Assembly: GCA_030837395.1 (NCBI GenBank)
Contig: JAUPKO010000940.1
Span: forward strand, 1-6,244
Length of the DNA stretch: 6,244 bases
Source: Actinomycetota bacterium
GTDB lineage: Bacteria > Actinomycetota > Actinomycetes > S36-B12 > UBA10799
Direction: 5' to 3'
Positions within the stretch are counted from its first letter, which is position 1. Every line of letters starts with the position of its first letter. Made by a program: the position numbers and the translations under genes. Below the pieces are notes generated by a model. The model was not told where the DNA came from. It saw nothing but the letters and a program-made list of their open reading frames with translations, and ran no database searches. Shown piece by piece: positions 4,129 to 6,244 of the stretch.

Positions 4129-4926
4129 ATGAGCACCTACACCACCGACACGCTGTCCGGCCCGGCCCGCGTTCTGGAACGGCACGCACGCCAAACCGCA
4201 CAGCTGAAGTCGCACCGCGGCACCATCGCCGCATGGTTGCTGACGCTCAATCTCATGAGCATCGACGAGCTGTTCGACGCCGTCGGAGGTGACAACACCG
4301 ACGCCACTTCGCTGCTGCTGACCGAGCATCGCCGCGGCACTGCATTGGCCACCACGGTGCTCCTGGGCGCCAAGGCGAGGATGCTCGCGGCGGTGTGCCG
4401 GCACTCCCCCGGCGACGACTACGACGAGCGTTTCCAGGCCACGGTTGACGCGTTCTTGTCGCGCGCACTGCCGCGCGCCAAGGCCAACCATCCGCACCTG
4501 GATGCGCAGTTGTACTGGGTCACGTTGCGCACCGTTCACAACACCCATCAGGCGCCGGTGGAGGTGTGCGATCTGCCGGAAGATGTCGTCGGCGAGGACG
4601 TTGTGGTCAACATCGACGAGTGCCTCACGGCGTCGATCGTGCTCGATTGGGCGCAGTCCAAGGGGCTGTTGAACGACCAGGATCGGCGCGCACTCGACGT
4701 CCGCTTCGGCGGCTCGTCAGTGCTGCCGGTGCGCGAAGTCGCCCACCGCCTGGAGGTCAGCGAGGACGGTTTGGAGACCCGCCTGCGGCGGGCGATGCGC
4801 CGCATCCGCGACGGGGTCTCCGAGGACGACGGCCAGCTCAGCCAGGCCTGCCTGGACGCCTTGTGGCCCGCGCCCGCGGCGGCGGGGACCGATCAGGCTC
4901 CGGTTGAGTCGACGCTGGTCGCCTGA
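4129..4926 (+). CDS. Divergent sigma-70-like regulator (region 4 helix-turn-helix)
   Basis: This 265-residue soluble protein has a C-terminal part that reads as sigma region 4: LLNDQDRRALDVRFG (180-194), then VREVAHRLEVSEDGLETRLR (201-220) as the helix-turn-helix, then the basic helix RAMRRIRDGV (221-230). The section at about 60-140 (EHRRGTALATTVLLGAKARML, DERFQATVDAFLSRAL, LDAQLYWVTLRTVHNTH) is helical and vaguely like region 2, but without a sharp core-binding signature. It is longer than a usual extracytoplasmic-function sigma factor (about 180-200), with an extra N-terminus and an Ala/Pro-rich tail. The ATG at 4129 has GGGGAGAGG at 4118-4126. It is divergent from the conjugation operon and 71 nt before a membrane sensor-like gene, a layout usual for sigma/anti-sigma pairs. 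It may instead be a non-sigma DNA-binding regulator that only uses a region 4-type fold. Confidence 0.62.
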   Translation: MSTYTTDTLSGPARVLERHARQTAQLKSHRGTIAAWLLTLNLMSIDELFDAVGGDNTDATSLLLTEHRRGTALATTVLLGAKARMLAAVCRHSPGDDYDERFQATVDAFLSRALPRAKANHPHLDAQLYWVTLRTVHNTHQAPVEVCDLPEDVVGEDVVVNIDECLTASIVLDWAQSKGLLNDQDRRALDVRFGGSSVLPVREVAHRLEVSEDGLETRLRRAMRRIRDGVSEDDGQLSQACLDALWPAPAAAGTDQAPVESTLVA

Positions 4927-4965
4927 CCGTTTCCCGGCTTTCGGCCGATAGGATCGACCCAATCC

Positions 4966-4981
4966 GCCGCCTGAAAGCGGC
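4966..4981 (+). promoter_or_regulatory. Small stem in the 71-nt spacer between regulator and membrane gene
   Basis: GCCGC (4966-4970) and GCGGC (4977-4981) form a 5-bp stem with a 6-nt loop just before the GGGAGG ribosome binding site (4987-4992). TAGGAT at 4949-4954 looks like a mycobacterial -10 box but lacks a well-spaced -35. The two genes are probably co-transcribed, with a possible weak internal promoter. Confidence 0.2.
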
Positions 4982-4997
4982 CAGTCGGGAGGCAACA

Positions 4998-6146
4998 GTG
5001 AGCACCCAGGATGTCTATTCCAGCCACGGAGATGTGATCGCTGACGCCCTGCTGGCTGACCCGGCACTGTTCGACCCGGTCGACCCCGAGTTCGCCGCGG
5101 CCAGCGACAGCGGCTACGGCGAATGGTCAGAGACCGACACCGACGACAGCCAGGACGGCGAGCCGGCGGAGGCCGCGGAGGACAGCGAAAGCCGCTACAA
5201 CAGGGCGCTCTCCGACCAGGAGCAGGCCGACCTCGATGAACTGGGCCGCATGATGTCCAGCACCGACCAGCCGCTGTTGGCGGCCTCCGGGCGCGGCGCC
5301 TATGTACACCCCGTCGACGCCGACGACGACGGCCAGGACGATGCCCCCGCGGCGGCCGGCCCCCCGCCCACTGCAGCCCTCCCCGGCCCCTCCGGCGGGC
5401 TCGACATCGGCCCCCGCAGATCCAGGTTCGACTGGTCGCGCCGATCTCACCGGCTAGCCACGATCGGTGCGGCCGGAGCCGTGGTGGCCCTCGTGGCCGT
5501 CGTCCTGATGCCCGATAGCAGCGACACGTCCTCAACCTCGGCCTCGAGTAGCCCCAACTTCAGCGTGCCCACCATGACCCAGTCGCCGGCCGCCCCAACC
5601 ACCACAGCAGGGGTGGTCAACGGGGACGGCCCCATCGGCATCAAGCGCGCCGACAGCCGCTGCACCGCGGGCTCCACCGACCCCAAGCAGGCCTTCGACA
5701 TCGACTTGAACACCGCCTGGATGTGCGTGCCGGCCTACGGTGTTCCCGGCACGGTATTGCGGGTGGAGTTCGACAACTGGTACGTCGTGACCGGGGTGTC
5801 GATCGTGCCCGGCTGGAATCGGATAAACCCCGACGGATCCGACGAATGGGTCAAGCACAAGACCGCCGCCACCGTGGAGTACCAGTTCAATGACCCCGAC
5901 GAGCCCCGCCTGACCCAGAAGACGAACAACATCCGCGATGAGGTGCTCACGCCCGTGCAACCGCCGGTGTTGGCGTCAGCGATGACGATCACCATCACGG
6001 AATTCGGCTCCCCCACCGGGGCGGTCGCCAACGTCACCACTGCCCCCGGCCAAGGCGGCATCATCGCCTCAGACACCCCGCTGACCGGTGATTTGAAGGA
6101 CTTCGCGATCTCCTCGATCAGCATCATCGGCCACCGCGCCAACTGA
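4998..6146 (+). CDS. Single-pass membrane protein with external discoidin-like domain; putative sensor/anti-sigma
   Basis: This 382-residue protein starts at GTG 4998 with GGGAGG five nucleotides upstream. The N-terminal ~140 residues are acidic and mostly disordered, with one helix-like segment (ALSDQEQADLDELGRMM, 70-86). A basic patch (RRSRFDWSRRSHR, 140-152) precedes one membrane helix (about 153-172), so by the positive-inside rule the N-terminus is cytoplasmic. Outside come a Ser/Thr/Pro-rich linker (174-205) and a beta-rich domain (about 208-380) with AFDIDLNTAW (232-241), a motif typical of discoidin/F5/8 type C or NADase-type glycan-binding folds, plus C222 and C243, which could form a disulfide. 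Such folds bind sugars or surfaces. Next to a sigma-like gene, the layout resembles membrane anti-sigma sensors such as clostridial RsgI. No classical anti-sigma (ZAS) motif is seen, so a surface adhesin is an alternative. Confidence 0.62.
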   Translation: MSTQDVYSSHGDVIADALLADPALFDPVDPEFAAASDSGYGEWSETDTDDSQDGEPAEAAEDSESRYNRALSDQEQADLDELGRMMSSTDQPLLAASGRGAYVHPVDADDDGQDDAPAAAGPPPTAALPGPSGGLDIGPRRSRFDWSRRSHRLATIGAAGAVVALVAVVLMPDSSDTSSTSASSSPNFSVPTMTQSPAAPTTTAGVVNGDGPIGIKRADSRCTAGSTDPKQAFDIDLNTAWMCVPAYGVPGTVLRVEFDNWYVVTGVSIVPGWNRINPDGSDEWVKHKTAATVEYQFNDPDEPRLTQKTNNIRDEVLTPVQPPVLASAMTITITEFGSPTGAVANVTTAPGQGGIIASDTPLTGDLKDFAISSISIIGHRAN

Positions 6147-6162
6147 GCTACAGCACCGAATT

Positions 6163-6183
6163 CCCCGGTTAAAAAACCTGGGG
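6163..6183 (+). terminator. Possible factor-independent terminator hairpin
   Basis: CCCCGGTT (6163-6170) pairs with AACC-T-GGGG (6175-6183), with a one-base bulge and an AAAA loop, 16 nt after the stop of the membrane gene. There is no T-tract after it. Mycobacterial terminators can lack U-tails, but efficiency cannot be judged. Confidence 0.4.
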
Positions 6184-6216
6184 CTGCAGGGCCGTTCGAT
6201 CTCGGTTGCAGCCGAG
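6182..6216 (+). repeat. Overlapping hairpins after the regulator operon
   Basis: GGCTGCA (6182-6188) and TGCAGCC (6207-6213) are exact inverse complements. CTCGG (6201-6205) and CCGAG (6212-6216) form a competing smaller stem. They follow the possible terminator and may extend it. The remaining bases to 6244 include GGGAGG at 6225-6230 but no start codon in a usable position before the edge, so no gene is called. Confidence 0.35.
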
Positions 6217-6244
6217 GGTTAGCGGGAGGCGCGAAGGCCCTCGA

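Noticed and set aside
4717..5535. 272-codon minus-strand frame spanning the end of the regulator gene and the start of the membrane protein gene
   Set aside because: It is an extremely Arg-rich, low-complexity shadow that crosses two well-supported plus-strand genes and their spacer.

Overview
The window is high-GC and looks actinobacterial, most likely Mycobacterium/Mycolicibacterium or a close relative in the Mycobacteriales. The reasons are the GC-rich codon use, frequent GTG starts, AAAGGA-type ribosome binding sites, and families typical of conjugative plasmids or integrative elements in that group. The assignment rests on family recognition alone, because no search could be run.

Left part (1-3129, minus strand): the front end of a type IV secretion (conjugation) operon. 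In transcription order it holds a 67-residue unknown protein, a TcpC/VirB8-like bitopic protein, a small two-helix membrane protein in the TcpD/VirB2-like position, a TcpE/PrgI-like membrane protein, and the first 398 residues of a TcpF/VirB4-type ATPase that runs off the left edge. The gene order matches tcpC-tcpD-tcpE-tcpF of Gram-positive conjugation loci such as clostridial pCW3. Gaps are 19 nt, 19 nt, then two GTGA overlaps, so this is one tightly packed operon.

Middle (3130-4128): about 1 kb without a convincing gene. It is rich in symmetric and repeated DNA: an 11-bp perfect stem, a nested inverted repeat, AT-rich islands with direct repeats, a two-copy 12-mer, six TTTCACG/CGTGAAA boxes, several palindromes and a consensus-form TGTGA-N6-TCACA site. 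It separates divergent operons and is the best candidate in the window for an oriT, replication or partition locus plus a control region.

Right part (4129-6146, plus strand): a divergent sigma-70-like regulator of 265 residues, followed by a 382-residue single-pass membrane protein. The latter has an acidic cytoplasmic N-terminus and an external discoidin (F5/8 type C)-like domain. The pairing resembles sigma factor/membrane anti-sigma or sensor modules. My inference is that this is an envelope- or contact-sensing switch for the conjugation operon. The last ~100 bp hold hairpins and no gene.
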